Shown here piece by piece: positions 16,416 to 25,449 of a stretch of 64,000 bases of DNA. How positions within the stretch are numbered: the stretch's first letter is position 1; the number at the start of each line of letters is the position of its first letter. Made by a program: the position numbers and the translations under genes. The notes beneath the pieces were generated by a model, which was given only the letters and a program-made list of their open reading frames with translations, searched no databases and was not told the DNA's origin. The DNA comes from Candidatus Limnocylindrales bacterium (GTDB lineage: Bacteria > Desulfobacterota > Binatia > UBA1149 > CAITLU01), in NCBI GenBank assembly GCA_035571835.1, contig DATNBU010000039.1:310001-374000 (forward strand). The letters run 5' to 3'.

Positions 16416-17933
16416 TTACAGGACGCGCAGGAACGCCACCAGGTCTGCTTTCTCGACGTCGGTCAGGTTGTCGCCGAGCACGAGGTTGAAGAACTCGACG
16501 GTGTCTTCGAGCGTGAGCAGGCGGTCGTCGTGCAGATACGGCGGGGACTCCTTGATGCCGCGCAGCGGGAACGTCTTGATCGGGCCGTCGGCGGCAGCGG
16601 CGACTCCGTTGATCATCTGGCCCTTGTAGAAGCGCTCGACCTGCAGATTGTGCATCAGGTTGTCGGTGTAATACGGCGGGATGTGGCATGTCGCGCACTG
16701 GCCCTTGCCGAAGAACACCGCCTGTCCGCGTTTTTCACTGTCGGTCGCGCGGCTCTCGTCGAGCTTTCCGAATACGTTTAGCTTGGGCGCCGGCGGGAAA
16801 TCCAGAAGCTCCTGGAACTCGCCCATGTCGTGCACCTGGCTGCCGCGGTCCAGAAAGTTCACGCCCTTCTTCATCGCGATGACCGGGTCCCCGTCGAAGT
16901 ACGCCGCGCGCTGTTCGAACTCCGTGAAATCCTCGACCGTCTTCAGCGCGCGCTGTGATCCGAACAGGCGCTGCACGTTCACGCCGCGCAACGACGGCGT
17001 ATCGATGCGGTGGCGGAAATGCTGCGGCCGGGCGTCGCCCGCCAGATGCGTCGCAGCGTTGGTATGTCCATTGGCATGGCAGTCGAAGCACGCGACGCCT
17101 TCGTGCGGCTGTACCGACTTGCGATCACTCGTAAGATTGAACTGCTGCTGTGCGAACGGCGAAACCAGCAGCCGCAGCCCATCGAGCTGTTTCGGATTCA
17201 GGATGCCGCTGAACAACTCGTAGAAGTTGTGATTCGTGACGAGCTTGCCCTGCGACACATCTCCGAGATCCGGCCGCATCGTCAGATACATCGCCGGCGG
17301 AAACTCCGGCAGGAAGTGCGCAGGAATGTCGAAATCGAGATCGAAGCGCGTCAGGTCGCGGCCGGTCTGGCGCTTGACCTCGTCGATCTCCTGCTTCGGG
17401 AACACCATGCCTCCCTCGCCGTGATTCGGGTGCGACAGCGGCAGGAACCCGGCGGGAAACGCCCCCTTGGTGCGGATGTCTTCGGCCGTCATGGATGCGA
17501 GCTGCTGCCACGTCGTTCCCGCCGCGAGCTTGACGCGGATTCCGGTCTGGATGGGTTTGCCGCGCGACATCGTCACGTCCGGCGCCGGCTTGTCAGACAG
17601 GTCGTAGCGACCCTGAAGCAGCGTCATCTGCCGCTGCATGACCGACGGCTTGTCGCCGCTCATGCGTTTTACGAGCGCATCGAAGTTCTCTTCCTTCGAG
17701 ACAGGCTGGAAGCTGCTTTCACCGCGCAGCGCTATTCCGGCTGCTCCGAGCTCCTGCCGGATGCGACTGCTTTCACTTCGGTCCTGTCGGGGAAGCTGCG
17801 GATCACCGCTGCCGCTGGAAACACCGGCAGCGGCTTTTTGCCCTTCTTCGTCCTGCCCGTACGCAGGAAACCCCGCGAGCACCGACGCGGTGAGAACGAA
17901 AGACACGGCAAGGACGAAGCTGCGTTGCGCCAT
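16416..17933 (-). CDS. Exported di-haem cytochrome c peroxidase-like protein
   Basis: A 505-residue periplasmic protein with a signal peptide cleaved near AYG-QD (~26). Two CXXCH haem sites are present: CFDCH at ~281 and CATCH at ~411, followed by the family ending LRGIKESPPYLHDDRLLTLEDTV and the LGDNLTDVEKADLVAFLRVL cytochrome c helix. Di-haem peroxidases and MauG-like enzymes normally have the first haem near residue 50; here about 250 residues without any CXXCH precede it. It may reduce peroxide or oxidise a substrate. AAGGAG lies just before the ATG. Much longer upstream reading in the same frame is spurious. Confidence 0.85.
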   Translation of the reverse strand: MAQRSFVLAVSFVLTASVLAGFPAYGQDEEGQKAAAGVSSGSGDPQLPRQDRSESSRIRQELGAAGIALRGESSFQPVSKEENFDALVKRMSGDKPSVMQRQMTLLQGRYDLSDKPAPDVTMSRGKPIQTGIRVKLAAGTTWQQLASMTAEDIRTKGAFPAGFLPLSHPNHGEGGMVFPKQEIDEVKRQTGRDLTRFDLDFDIPAHFLPEFPPAMYLTMRPDLGDVSQGKLVTNHNFYELFSGILNPKQLDGLRLLVSPFAQQQFNLTSDRKSVQPHEGVACFDCHANGHTNAATHLAGDARPQHFRHRIDTPSLRGVNVQRLFGSQRALKTVEDFTEFEQRAAYFDGDPVIAMKKGVNFLDRGSQVHDMGEFQELLDFPPAPKLNVFGKLDESRATDSEKRGQAVFFGKGQCATCHIPPYYTDNLMHNLQVERFYKGQMINGVAAAADGPIKTFPLRGIKESPPYLHDDRLLTLEDTVEFFNLVLGDNLTDVEKADLVAFLRVL

Positions 17934-18110
17934 GACGGGTTGCTCCTTGATCGAGGCGCTCCGATGCGCCTGGGAAGTGTGGTGGCCAGTCTGACGCGTC
18001 GGCGTGCGGGCTGTCCAGAAGTTTCGTCGCGCGTGCCGCGGCGACGTTCCATCCGCGCAAAACCGGCATCGGCAGCGAACATTCACAGGCCGCGGAAGTC
18101 TTGGTGAACC

Positions 18111-18848
18111 ATGAAGAACCTCGCAAAAAAGATCGTCGTCGTGACCGGCGCATCTGGTGGTCTCGGTCGCGAGACGGCTGTGCAGTTCGCAGCGCTCGGT
18201 TGCCGCGTCGTGGTTGCGGCGCGCCGCCGCGAGAGTCTCGAGGAAACGGCGCAGATGTGCCGCAGCGCCGGTGGGGAGGCCCTGGTGCACGTCGCGGACG
18301 TCACCAGCGAGGCCGACATCGAAGCGCTGGTGGCCGCCACGATCGCCAGGTGGGGACGGATCGACGTGTGGGTAAATAATGCCGGTGTGACTCTGTTCGC
18401 ACTTCTTGAACAGGGGCCGTTCGAAATGCACCGGCGCGTCATCGAAACCAATCTGTACGGGCCGATGTACGCGGCGCGCGCCGTCGTTCCGCGCTTTCGC
18501 CGCCAGCGAAGCGGCGTCATGATCAACGTCGGGTCGATCCTCAGCAAGGTGGGGCAGCCGGCTGTGCCGTCTTACGTGATCAGCAAGTTTGCCCTTCGCG
18601 GCCTTTCCGAAGCGCTTCGCATGGAGATCGCCGACGATCCCGACATTCACGTCTGCACGATCCTCCCGTACGCGATCGATACGCCGCATTTCCAATCGGG
18701 GGCCAATGAGCTGGGAGTCGCGGCGTTCGCAATGCCGCCGCTGCAGAAGCCCGAGAAGGTCGCGCGTGAAATCGTAAAGCTCGCCGCCAATCCCCAGCGC
18801 GAATGTCACGTGCCGCGAATCGCGACGCTGGGCCTCGCCGTACGCTAG
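18111..18848 (+). CDS. Short-chain dehydrogenase/reductase, C-terminus probably frameshifted
   Basis: A 245-residue classical SDR with TGASGGLG (~13-20), WVNNAGVT, the catalytic Ser in VGSILS and Tyr-x3-Lys in YVISK, and a region LPYAIDTPHF. The frame ends at a TAG (18846-18848), but a +1 reading from about 18850 stays open with strong GC bias at codon position three. It encodes a sensible tail (LGFAAWAVADLLWMQARTVW) ending in TGA at 18970-18972, only seven bases before the next gene. This points to a frameshift, either natural or from assembly. The substrate is unknown; the next gene encodes an FAD-dependent desaturase-like enzyme. Confidence 0.85.
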   Translation: MKNLAKKIVVVTGASGGLGRETAVQFAALGCRVVVAARRRESLEETAQMCRSAGGEALVHVADVTSEADIEALVAATIARWGRIDVWVNNAGVTLFALLEQGPFEMHRRVIETNLYGPMYAARAVVPRFRRQRSGVMINVGSILSKVGQPAVPSYVISKFALRGLSEALRMEIADDPDIHVCTILPYAIDTPHFQSGANELGVAAFAMPPLQKPEKVAREIVKLAANPQRECHVPRIATLGLAVR

Positions 18849-18979
18849 CACGCTCGGGTTTGCCGCGTGGGCCGTCGCCGATCTTCTGTGGATGCAGGCG
18901 CGCACCGTCTGGAAATGGACGAGCCCCTGGATTGCCCACCGGCCCGAGCGGGCGCAGACCGCCACGGAATGAGGCTTCG

Positions 18980-20449
18980 ATGAGCGTGGACGCAGCGATC
19001 GTCGGCTCGGGCCCGAACGGCCTCGCGGCCGCGATTGCGCTTTCGGGCGCCGGCCTCGAAGTCGAGGTCCTGGAGCAGCACGACACTGCGGGCGGCGGCA
19101 TGCGCACGATGCCGCTGACGCTGCCGGGATTTCATCACGACGTGTGCTCGTCCGTGCATCCGCTCGCAATCGCATCTCCGTTTTTTCGCACGCTGCCGCT
19201 CGAAAGCTACGGCCTGTCGTGGATCGAGCCGCCGGCGCCGGTGGTTCACGTGCTGGCCGACGGCAGGGCCGTTGCGCTCGAACGATCCGTAAACGAGACC
19301 GCTCGCGCGCTCGGAAGCGACCGCGATTCCTACGTCGCGACGTTCGATCCGTTCGTGCGACGTTTCGACGAATTGATGGAGATGATTCTCGGGCCGCTTC
19401 GCACGCCGTCGTCGCCACTGCTGCTCGCGGGCTTTGGCCTGGCCGGTCTCGGTTCGGCCAATGGGCTGCTCGAGCGTCGTTTCGCAACGGCCGAGGCGCG
19501 CGCGCTGCTGGCGGGAATTGCCGCGCATGCGATGCTGCCGCTCGACAGCCTCGCAACGGCATCGTTCGCGCTGGTCCTCGCGATTTCGGCGCACGCGGTC
19601 GGCTGGCCGATCGCACGCGGCGGTTCCGGCGCGATCGCGGAAGCGCTCGCGTCGCATCTTCGTGCGCTCGGCGGCCGCATCGTTACCGGTCGAAACATCG
19701 CGCACGTTGCCGATCTGCCCGCGGCACGCGCGTACGTCTTCGATGTGACGCCGCGCCAGCTGCTGTCGATTGCACGCAGCGAGCTGCCGGCGTCGTACTG
19801 TCGCAGGCTCGAGCGCTATCGGTATGGCCCCGGTGTCTGCAAGATGGACTGGGCGCTCCGGCAGCCGATTCCGTGGCGGGACGCCGGGTGCGCGCGCTCG
19901 GCCACCGTCCACCTTCTGGGAACCTGGCAAGACGTCGCACGCGCCGAGGCGGCCGTGCAGAATGGAACCGTCGCCGAGCATCCGTTTGTGATCCTCGTGC
20001 AGCCGACGCTTTTCGACACCAGCCGCGCGCCCGACGGGATGCACATCGCGTGGGCGTACTGTCACGTTCCCAACGGCTCGACCATGGACGCATCAGCGAT
20101 GATCGAAGAGCAGGTCGAGCGCGCCGCGCCCGGCTTCCGCGACGTGATCCTCGCGCGCTCGGTACGGACGGCTCCGGAGATGGAGCGCTACAATCCGAAC
20201 TACGTGGGTGGCGACATCAACGGAGGCGCCGCCGACCTTGCGCAGCTCTTCTTCCGGCCGGTCGCGCGCGTCGATCCGTACTCGACGCCGAATCCGCGCA
20301 TTTTTCTGTGCTCGTCGTCGACGCCGCCGGGCGGCGGCGTGCACGGGATGTGCGGCTTCTGGGCCGCGCAGAGCGTGTTGAGACGCCTCCGCGATGCCCG
20401 TAAGGAACGGCCGGCTCAGCAGGCCGGACAAACGAGCGTGACCGGCTGA
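18980..20449 (+). CDS. CrtI/PYROXD2-like FAD-dependent oxidoreductase
   Basis: A 489-residue enzyme of the phytoene desaturase/amine oxidase superfamily. The Rossmann motif VGSGPNGLAAAIALSGAG starts at residue ~8, the LEQHDTAGGGMRT segment binds the FAD ribose, and the C-terminal STPPGGGVHGMCGFWAAQSVLRR closes the FAD site. The presence of HHDVCSSVHPLA and NYVGGDINGG is typical of the PYROXD2-like subgroup rather than true carotenoid desaturases. The ATG has GAGG seven bases upstream. Its last 34 bases overlap the end of the convergent secreted-protein gene. Confidence 0.85.
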   Translation: MSVDAAIVGSGPNGLAAAIALSGAGLEVEVLEQHDTAGGGMRTMPLTLPGFHHDVCSSVHPLAIASPFFRTLPLESYGLSWIEPPAPVVHVLADGRAVALERSVNETARALGSDRDSYVATFDPFVRRFDELMEMILGPLRTPSSPLLLAGFGLAGLGSANGLLERRFATAEARALLAGIAAHAMLPLDSLATASFALVLAISAHAVGWPIARGGSGAIAEALASHLRALGGRIVTGRNIAHVADLPAARAYVFDVTPRQLLSIARSELPASYCRRLERYRYGPGVCKMDWALRQPIPWRDAGCARSATVHLLGTWQDVARAEAAVQNGTVAEHPFVILVQPTLFDTSRAPDGMHIAWAYCHVPNGSTMDASAMIEEQVERAAPGFRDVILARSVRTAPEMERYNPNYVGGDINGGAADLAQLFFRPVARVDPYSTPNPRIFLCSSSTPPGGGVHGMCGFWAAQSVLRRLRDARKERPAQQAGQTSVTG

Positions 20450-23106
20450 CCGACGCTGAACTTGAGAATGAACAACGCATCCTGCGACGTGACTGCACCG
20501 GAGCTGTTGGTATCGCAGACGCACAGCGCGCACGTAGCGGTGCCGACGGCGACTTTCAGCGCGAGCAGCGCATCGGTAGCGGTGACGGCATCGTTGAGCG
20601 TCGCGTCGCCGCACAGCGGAGCCGGCTCGACCACCTCCGCGCACGACGAGAATTCCGAAGTATCGCCAGACTCAAGGTCGGTCGCGGTGGCGGTAATCTG
20701 CTCGCCCGGCTGTACGACGACCGGAAGACTGATCGAGAAATCCTCGTCGTCGCCGGAAAGCTCGAAGTCGGCCGCGCCGAGAAACACCGCGCCTTCTCCG
20801 TTTCCGGACGCGTCGCAGGTCGCATTCTTGAAGACGCGGATCACGTAATCCCGGTGGTCGACCTGCGCCGGCACGTCGAGCGTACCGTCGATGTCGAGAG
20901 TGGCCGAGATGGCCGTAAGCGACGTGAGCACCGGGAAGTTCTGCAGGAAATTGCCACCAGCTACATCCGCGTCGTCGGTGTCATTCGGGGTGACGCCGGC
21001 GCCGAGATCGGTCTCGAGCAGCTCGATGCCGAGCTCGCCGTTGTCGTGGATGCTGTTTGCGAGGATCGCGATGCCGAACGCATCGCTGGCAACCTCGACT
21101 CCGTTTGCGCCGTTGCCGGAAATCACGTTTGCGAAACCCGGCTTGTCGCCTCCGATCACGATCTGGCTGCCGGAAGCGGCAATTCCGGAAAGGGTGTTGG
21201 CGAGCGGGGTCAGGCCCGATGCGTCGGCTCCGATGATGTTGTTGACGATCACGGTTGCGGAGCCGGCGTCATCGATCCCCGAAAGGTCGTTGCCGGAGAT
21301 GAGATTGCGATGCCCCACGGATGGTCCGCCGATGTGGGTGCGGGCCGAGTCCAGCTCGTCGATGCCGCTGGTCATGTTCTCGATGCCGTTCGCCTTGTTG
21401 CCAAGGTCGACGTGCCCGGTGGCATCCGTTCCGATGAAACTGCCGAGCAGCTCGAGGGCCGCGTCCTCGTGGACGAGAATTCCGCTCCCCGGAGCGCTGT
21501 GAACCGCAAGACCCTGGATGACTGCCCGCGTACCGGAAACCGTGAGCGCTGCGCCTTCGTCCAGCCCGGATCCGTCGATGGCGATGCGAATGGCCGCGTT
21601 GGTTCCGTCGGCAAGCGTGTTGGGTGCCGATCCGGCCTGCGTGTACCCGTCGAGGATGACCGGCGCGGTGATCGAAAGACCGGTGAGCGGCTTGATCGTG
21701 TGCACGCCGGTTCCGGCAATGATGAAGACGATCGTGTTCGGATCGGGCTGGCTGTTGGCCTGCTCGATTGCAGCGCGCAAGGATCCGGCCCCGCTGTCGC
21801 TGGTATTGAGGACCACGAGCTCTGCGCCGCCGATTTCGGCTTCGATCGCGCGCGAGAATTCGCTGGTTTCCAGCAACTCGAGATCCTGGACCGTGGATGT
21901 GACGAAGAACGGCGTCGTCACTTCGGTTCCCAGCTCGACGAGGGCCGTGAACGCGGCAAGCTCTTTGCCGTCGGGAATGACAACTACTGCGGTACCGAGG
22001 AAGCGCTCGCCTTCGCCGAATCCGCTCGCATCCGGCACGGCGTTCGAGAAGAACTCCACCTGGTACTCGCCGGGCGGGGCTTCGAGGAAACCCTGAACGC
22101 GAAGCCTGGTGCCGTTGATCCGTGCCGACGTCAGCTCCGGATAGTTCAGCAGGTCGTTCGGACCGGCGTCGGCGTCGCCGGTATCGTTTGGCGTAACGCC
22201 GTCGGCGCCGAGATCGATGCCGAGCGCGCCGTTGCCGTAGATGCGGTTGCGCTCGATGCGGTTGCGGCGGCCGCTGCCCGCGGCCAGCACGATGCCTTCC
22301 TCCAGATTTCCGGCGATGATGTTGGCTGCATTCTCGGCATCACCACCGATCACGGCTTCCTTCGAGTTCGTAGTCTCGAAGCGGATCCCTGTTCCATTCG
22401 GGATCGTGGGCGCACCGGTCTTGTCGGTACCGATCAGGTTGTTCTGTACGACCGACTGCGGGCCGATGAGCCGGATGCCGGCCCCGTCATTGCCCGAGAT
22501 GAGGTTGCGATCCTCGGGCGACGGAGTGCCGATGATCGCCGTGCCTTCCACGACGATTCCGTCCGCGTGCGTCGAATCGCTGAATCCGGTCGGAGTGGTT
22601 CCGATGAAGCATCCGCGGATCGCAACGCCGGCCGCGTGCTCGGTGATGAGAATCGCACTCCCGGTTGCCTTGACGTTGTTGATGACGATCCCGCGAATCG
22701 TCGTCTGGCCGCCGCTCACCGTCAGCACGGCGTCGCCGGTTTTCGCGGTCGCGCCGTCGAGCCGGATACGCAGCACGGCGTTGGTCGAGTCGCCGGTTGC
22801 AGTGTTGACGCTCGACGTCGGCTGCGTGTAGCCGTCGATGGTGACGGTCTTCGTGATGGTCGGCAGGCTTCCGCCGATCGTCAGCACGCCGATGCCCGGG
22901 ATGTTGAATTCGATGGTGTCCGGAGCCGGGGTCGCGTTGGCGTCGAGAATTGCCTGGCGAAGCGAGCCGGCGCCGTTGGTGCTGGTGCTGGTGACGACGA
23001 ACGTCTCGGCTTCGGCACGCCTGCCGGCGAGAACCGTCAGCGAGGCGAGGCAGGACAGGCCGGCAAGGATCACACGGGCGAGCGGGCTTCTTGAAGTGGA
23101 CACCAC
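20416..23106 (-). CDS. Large secreted beta-helix protein with CSLREA-type repeats and dockerin-like C-terminus
   Basis: An 896-residue secreted protein. After a signal peptide (cleavage near AEA-ET, ~33) there are two homologous halves, each opening with a CSLREA-like motif (TNGAGSLRQAILDAN and SGAGSLRAAIEQAN), then a right-handed parallel beta-helix with repeated NLISGND, NNIIG and GIELLETDLG turns. The last ~65 residues are a duplicated Ca-binding module (CGDATLNDAVTATDALLALK and CDTNSSGAVTSQDALFILK), like a dockerin. The start is a GTG pair at 23106/23103 behind GGAG. It is likely an adhesin or surface-attached protein. No catalytic site is evident. Confidence 0.85.
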   Translation of the reverse strand: MVSTSRSPLARVILAGLSCLASLTVLAGRRAEAETFVVTSTSTNGAGSLRQAILDANATPAPDTIEFNIPGIGVLTIGGSLPTITKTVTIDGYTQPTSSVNTATGDSTNAVLRIRLDGATAKTGDAVLTVSGGQTTIRGIVINNVKATGSAILITEHAAGVAIRGCFIGTTPTGFSDSTHADGIVVEGTAIIGTPSPEDRNLISGNDGAGIRLIGPQSVVQNNLIGTDKTGAPTIPNGTGIRFETTNSKEAVIGGDAENAANIIAGNLEEGIVLAAGSGRRNRIERNRIYGNGALGIDLGADGVTPNDTGDADAGPNDLLNYPELTSARINGTRLRVQGFLEAPPGEYQVEFFSNAVPDASGFGEGERFLGTAVVVIPDGKELAAFTALVELGTEVTTPFFVTSTVQDLELLETSEFSRAIEAEIGGAELVVLNTSDSGAGSLRAAIEQANSQPDPNTIVFIIAGTGVHTIKPLTGLSITAPVILDGYTQAGSAPNTLADGTNAAIRIAIDGSGLDEGAALTVSGTRAVIQGLAVHSAPGSGILVHEDAALELLGSFIGTDATGHVDLGNKANGIENMTSGIDELDSARTHIGGPSVGHRNLISGNDLSGIDDAGSATVIVNNIIGADASGLTPLANTLSGIAASGSQIVIGGDKPGFANVISGNGANGVEVASDAFGIAILANSIHDNGELGIELLETDLGAGVTPNDTDDADVAGGNFLQNFPVLTSLTAISATLDIDGTLDVPAQVDHRDYVIRVFKNATCDASGNGEGAVFLGAADFELSGDDEDFSISLPVVVQPGEQITATATDLESGDTSEFSSCAEVVEPAPLCGDATLNDAVTATDALLALKVAVGTATCALCVCDTNSSGAVTSQDALFILKFSVGQPVTLVCPAC

Positions 23107-23197
23107 AATCTCCAGTTCCGCCGCGGTTGCGGAAAGCTGCGGCCTGTCAGGCCGAGGCCGATCGTGAAAGGTGTAGGACGCGGGCCGGCTTGTCCAT

Positions 23198-23233
23198 CAT
23201 GTTTCTGGCTGCGCGCATGTTTCTGGCTGCGCG
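23198..23233. repeat. Two copies of an 18-bp tandem repeat
   Basis: CATGTTTCTGGCTGCGCG occurs at 23198-23215 and again, identically, at 23216-23233, between the secreted-protein gene and the TetR gene. A third, degenerate copy may follow (CAAGTTTGCG). No function is evident. Confidence 0.7.
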
Positions 23234-23331
23234 CAAGTTTGCGTCGCGGCGGGCGCCTGACTGTGGTTGCGGGCGTGCTTCCGGACGCGCGCCTGATTCC
23301 GCTTCGCGGAGCCGGCGATTCCGTCCCGGGC

Positions 23332-23976
23332 TTAAGGCAGGCCGCCGCGTCCCGACGAGGCGAGCAGCGACTCGACGGTTCGGATCATCGTCGTGCGCGC
23401 GTCGGCGATCTCGAGCTCCAGATCGTGGCGCAGGATACGCCAGCCCTGGAATCCCATCGCGGCGCGAAGCGCATAGAACAGCACGGCGTCACCGGCGAGC
23501 TCCGGCGGAAGCACCGCCTCGAGCGACATCTTCTCGAGCATCAGGTGCTGGCTGTAGTCGTTGGCGAGGTAGGGCGACTGGTAACGCCGCAGGTCGGCGG
23601 AAATCTTGAACGGCAGGATCGCCTCGTAAAGGTCGATGCGCCGGTCGAGGAGCTCGAAAAGCCTGTCCTTCCACGCGTCGGACTCGTACGGCCGGAAAAA
23701 TGCCGGGAGCACGCGCGTCTGGACCGATTCGGCGATCTCCTTGTAGAGCGAATCCATCTCTTCGAAGTGCCGAAACACCGTGCGAAGGCTGACGCCGGCG
23801 AGCTCGGCAACCTTGGCCGCGCCGGGCGTGACCGTGCCTTCGCGGATGAGCTGCAGCATCGCGTCCACGATGCGCGTCCTGCTGGTGCTGCCGCGCCGCC
23901 GCCGCCCGTCGAGCTCTTCTTCGCGCTCGACCGAAGCCATCTTTGCTGTCGTGCTCATGCCCCGCTCGTCCTTCAC
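23332..23976 (-). CDS. TetR family transcriptional regulator
   Basis: A 214-residue repressor-type protein. Residues ~33-80 form the TetR DNA-binding domain: RTRIVDAMLQLIREG, then VTPGAAKVAELAGVSLRTVFRHFEEMDSLYKEIAE with the typical HTH. The C-terminal helical domain contains YEAILPFK and a hydrophobic ligand-binding core. It lies downstream of two membrane-protein genes in the same direction, whose promoter carries a clear palindromic operator (25376-25405), so it may repress that group and itself. An internal ATG at 23958 is an alternative start. Confidence 0.88.
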   Translation of the reverse strand: MKDERGMSTTAKMASVEREEELDGRRRRGSTSRTRIVDAMLQLIREGTVTPGAAKVAELAGVSLRTVFRHFEEMDSLYKEIAESVQTRVLPAFFRPYESDAWKDRLFELLDRRIDLYEAILPFKISADLRRYQSPYLANDYSQHLMLEKMSLEAVLPPELAGDAVLFYALRAAMGFQGWRILRHDLELEIADARTTMIRTVESLLASSGRGGLP

Positions 23977-24187
23977 TGCCCTTCCCCGGACATTTCAGTG
24001 AGGCGGAGGTCGACCCGGACTGGTCGATTCCACCTGGCGGCGTTGGCCCCCTTGATAGATTTCCATCGCGCGAAACTGACCGTTTCGCAATCGGCCAGCG
24101 CCCTGCGCGAGGCCCTTTATAGTCCGATGGCGCGGTTGTGACGACCGCGGCGCGTCCCGAAGCGGCAGCGATGAAGAAGAGGGGCCT

Positions 24188-24661
24188 TCAGCCGGCAGCA
24201 GGCAGCCGATTCGCCCCGGAGGCAGGCCGGATCGATCGGAACAGGAAGAACACGAGCACCGGCAGCAGCACGAGCGTTGCGTAGACCTCCGGCGGGCGAT
24301 GCCCCTCCACGCCAGGCTTGAGGATCCACCAGTTGAGAGTCATCACGATGCGCTCGAGCAGAACGAGCGCAAGGTAGAGGGGGATGAGCGTCCGGTAGCG
24401 CAGCGCGACGGCGAGCATCGACAGGCCGTGTGCGATCTGCGTCGCGCCGGCCCATGCGAACGCTCCGATGATCGTCGCGCCGGAATGGCTGAGATCGAGG
24501 CCGGCAATCGACCCGGCGCCTCCGTCGGGAAGAAACGCGTGAATCGCACCGGGAAGGATGGTCAGGATCGCAGCGACGGCAAGGAACGTTCCTGCGGCGA
24601 GCGACCCGCGATACTCACCGTTGGTGCTGGCAGGGAACAACGATCTGCCGAAATCATCCAT
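24188..24661 (-). CDS. Hypothetical four-helix membrane protein
   Basis: A 157-residue protein with four transmembrane segments (about 22-45, 60-85, 85-105 and 122-142), without a known domain. The family resembles small uncharacterised inner-membrane proteins such as DoxX-like or DUF4345-like proteins, but I cannot assign it. The ATG at 24661 is preceded by AAGGA. It is 50 bases downstream of another membrane protein gene and probably in one transcript with it. Confidence 0.7.
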   Translation of the reverse strand: MDDFGRSLFPASTNGEYRGSLAAGTFLAVAAILTILPGAIHAFLPDGGAGSIAGLDLSHSGATIIGAFAWAGATQIAHGLSMLAVALRYRTLIPLYLALVLLERIVMTLNWWILKPGVEGHRPPEVYATLVLLPVLVFFLFRSIRPASGANRLPAAG

Positions 24662-24711
24662 GCCGGTCCTTCCGCGCGAGCTCGCGTTCGCCCGCTGCGC
24701 GCGCGCAGCGT

Positions 24712-25338
24712 TCAGCGCGCAAGAAGCACTCCAATCTGTGCAAACGACGCTACGATGAGGATCACCAGCCCGATCCATACGCGCGGGCTCGCAAACAGCA
24801 TCAGGTCCGGACGGGTCGGAAACGAGAACGTCTCGGCGGTTCCGGCCATTTTGAACGGATGCATGGCGAGGAACCGCGGCTGCAGGACGAGCTTCATCAT
24901 GTCGCGCCGGCTGCGGTAGCGCATGTAGCCCATCATCGTCCATCCCGGGTCGTCGGGAACATGCCATGCGTCGACGTAGCCGCCGATCTTGCGGCCGACG
25001 ATCGCGGGATGACCGCCGCGTCGCAGCAGCGCGGGCATGAACGAGCGAATGTATTGCTGAAGCAGCTCGGGCCCCGGCGTAGGCACGCCGGTTGTCGGGT
25101 GCGGCACGTCGCCGCGCTCGACGCGCACGAGATTGAGCATCACGAACTCGCGGCCGTCGTCGTGTTCGAGAAAGTCGCGCACGACCGCGAGGTCGTTCTT
25201 CTCGGCCGAGCTCGTGCCCTGCATGCTGCGCATGAACGAGTCGATCTCGTCGCGCCGCAGCGGTCCGCGCCAGTTGTCGTACCACGCGCGGAAAAGCGCG
25301 TAGACGACAGCCGCCGCGAGCCAGATCCACCAGCTCAC
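24712..25338 (-). CDS. Membrane-anchored protein of unknown function
   Basis: A 208-residue protein with one transmembrane segment at each end (residues ~2-22 and ~185-206) and a soluble middle of about 150 residues. The middle contains REFVMLNLVRVERG and GGYVDAWHVPDDPGWTMMGYMRYRS, reminiscent of ferredoxin-like DUF1330/NIPSNAP folds, but I do not recognise it firmly. The GTG at 25338 has GGAG with ideal spacing and starts directly at the first membrane helix; a TTG further upstream would overlap the operator palindrome. Confidence 0.65.
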   Translation of the reverse strand: MSWWIWLAAAVVYALFRAWYDNWRGPLRRDEIDSFMRSMQGTSSAEKNDLAVVRDFLEHDDGREFVMLNLVRVERGDVPHPTTGVPTPGPELLQQYIRSFMPALLRRGGHPAIVGRKIGGYVDAWHVPDDPGWTMMGYMRYRSRRDMMKLVLQPRFLAMHPFKMAGTAETFSFPTRPDLMLFASPRVWIGLVILIVASFAQIGVLLAR

Positions 25339-25375
25339 CGCAATGCTCCGGGCCGGCTGCGCGCTCCCCGCATGC

Positions 25376-25405
25376 GCCAATATATTGGCATCTGAAGTGC
25401 CAATA
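25376..25405. promoter_or_regulatory. Triple TTGGC-type operator upstream of membrane-protein genes
   Basis: Two overlapping palindromes share one half-site. GCCAATATATTGGC (25376-25389) is a perfect 14-bp palindrome, and TATTGGCA (25383-25390) with TGCCAATA (25398-25405) is a perfect 8+7+8 inverted repeat. They sit 38 bases before the GTG of the membrane-anchored protein gene. This layout is typical for a repressor operator; the TetR gene at the end of the same gene run is the best candidate partner. Confidence 0.6.
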
Positions 25406-25449
25406 CAAGGGACGGCGCAGCTGCGGTCGGTGCGCTCGGGTTCTGCCGG

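Noticed and set aside
17934-19616. The frame of the di-haem protein continues far upstream, past its signal peptide
   Set aside because: The extension is low in hydrophobic content, overlaps other genes and precedes an obvious start with signal peptide and AAGGAG.
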